Source: JBBAGE01 sp041655055
GTDB lineage: Bacteria > Pseudomonadota > Alphaproteobacteria > Rhodobacterales > Rhodobacteraceae
Direction: 5' to 3'
Assembly (NCBI GenBank): GCA_041655055.1
Contig: JBBAGE010000114.1
Location: forward strand, 1 to 7,992
DNA: 7,992 nt
Part shown: piece after piece, positions 6,252 through 7,992 of the stretch
How the letters are laid out: each line of letters opens with the position of its first letter
Position numbering within the stretch: the stretch's first letter is position 1
Made by a program: the position numbers and the translations under genes
The notes under the pieces: model-generated
Told to the model about the DNA's origin: nothing
The model's input: the letters and a program-made list of their open reading frames with translations, nothing else
The model's database searches: none

Positions 6252-6410
6252 CTAGACGCGACCCGTCAGGAACATCACCAAAAGGATCAGCACGATGATG
6301 CCCAGCAAACCCGACGGCCAATAGCCCCAGCCGCTGGAATAGCCCCAAGTTGGCAAAGCGCCGACAAGTGCGATGATAAGAATAATGAGAAGGATTGTCT
6401 CGATGCCCAT
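6252..6410 (-). CDS. DUF3309 family small membrane protein
   Basis: 52 residues. The sequence has the DUF3309 pattern: a hydrophobic N-terminal helix (about 5-19), a conserved turn GALPTW and GWGYWPSG (17-34), a second hydrophobic helix (about 35-48) and a terminal TGRV. It should be a two-helix inner-membrane hairpin; the family function is unknown. The ATG at 6410 has GAGG 7 nt upstream. A perfect EcfG-type promoter lies about 32 nt before the ATG, suggesting induction in the general stress response. No convincing terminator separates it from csp copy 2; only a weak 6-bp CGCGAA/TTCGCG hairpin is seen after the stop. The family call rests on motif memory and is fairly sure. Confidence 0.85.
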   Translation of the reverse strand: MGIETILLIILIIALVGALPTWGYSSGWGYWPSGLLGIIVLILLVMFLTGRV

Positions 6411-6417
6411 GGCCTAA

Positions 6418-6450
6418 CCTCACGTAAATGTTGCTCGGGCCAACGTGAGG
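6418..6450 (-). repeat. Inverted repeat spanning the DUF3309 -10 element and ribosome site
   Basis: CCTCACGT and ACGTGAGG are perfect 8-bp arms separated by 17 nt. The right arm contains the GAGG ribosome site; the left arm contains part of the CGTT -10 element. If transcription starts near 6435 only the right arm is transcribed, so an operator-like DNA role, or chance, is more likely than an RNA hairpin. Confidence 0.35.
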
Positions 6451-6466
6451 GGGGCGGAAATGTTCC
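6442..6466 (-). promoter_or_regulatory. EcfG-type promoter of the DUF3309 gene
   Basis: GGAAC (6466-6462), 16 nt, CGTT (6445-6442): a perfect consensus match. The -35 element sits inside a short palindrome, GCGGAA-3 nt-TTCCGC (6454-6468). The predicted leader is about 25 nt. Confidence 0.65.
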
Positions 6467-6486
6467 GCAAATATCATGTAGTGCGG

Positions 6487-6518
6487 TTGCGCCCCCCGGA
6501 TCGGGTCAGGGGGCGCAA
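6487..6518 (-). terminator. GC-rich hairpin after ettA (probable terminator)
   Basis: A perfect 10-bp stem TTGCGCCCCC / GGGGGCGCAA with a 12-nt loop begins 7 nt after the ettA stop. There is no U run after it on the minus strand, as for the hairpin after csp copy 2. Confidence 0.55.
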
Positions 6519-6525
6519 GCCGATA

Positions 6526-7992
<1,467 letters not shown>

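Overview
The window looks like a chromosomal segment of an alphaproteobacterium, most likely of the Rhodobacterales/Rhodobacteraceae type. It is GC-rich. It carries an alphaproteobacterial-style TamA/TamB pair, a DUF3309 small membrane protein and three perfect matches to the EcfG-type (general stress response) promoter consensus GGAAC-N16/17-CGTT, which is characteristic of Alphaproteobacteria. Every gene I can support is on the minus strand; the long plus-strand open frames are antisense shadows of those genes.

Read in transcription order (high to low coordinates): (1) 7992-6526, the translation factor EttA (ABC-F ATPase), missing its N-terminus at the window edge, followed by a GC-rich hairpin. 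(2) 6410-6252, a 52-aa DUF3309 membrane protein behind an EcfG-type promoter. (3) 6082-5876, a cold-shock protein (copy 2) with a long leader and a strong hairpin after the stop. (4) 5723-5337, a DUF302 protein behind a promoter resembling the sigma-32/RpoH consensus. (5) 5261-5184, a very short (25-aa) predicted membrane protein with a good Shine-Dalgarno site and an EcfG-type promoter. (6) 5022-4816, a second cold-shock protein (copy 1; 54 of 68 residues identical to copy 2 by hand count) with a long leader and a classical U-tract terminator. (7) 4662-2866, TamA, again behind an EcfG-type promoter. (8) 2869 to beyond position 1, TamB, which starts at a TTG overlapping the tamA stop and runs off the window. 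No intergenic stretch exceeds 300 bases; the gaps hold promoters, leaders and hairpins. No tRNA, rRNA, mobile element or CRISPR array was seen.

The most interesting reading is regulatory. Between ettA and tamAB lies a compact set of stress genes whose promoters appear to use different sigma factors: EcfG-like for DUF3309, the 25-aa protein and tamAB; RpoH-like for DUF302; housekeeping-like for the two csp genes. The two csp leaders share a conserved block of about 40 nt containing CUCCU, which could pair with the Shine-Dalgarno sequence of the same mRNA, suggesting a structural switch. Each csp also lies about 165 nt behind a small hydrophobic protein gene with an EcfG-type promoter. Placing the outer-membrane TAM machinery under a general stress promoter is a specific, testable hypothesis. 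All promoter and RNA-structure statements were made by eye from consensus matches; no folding or database search was run.
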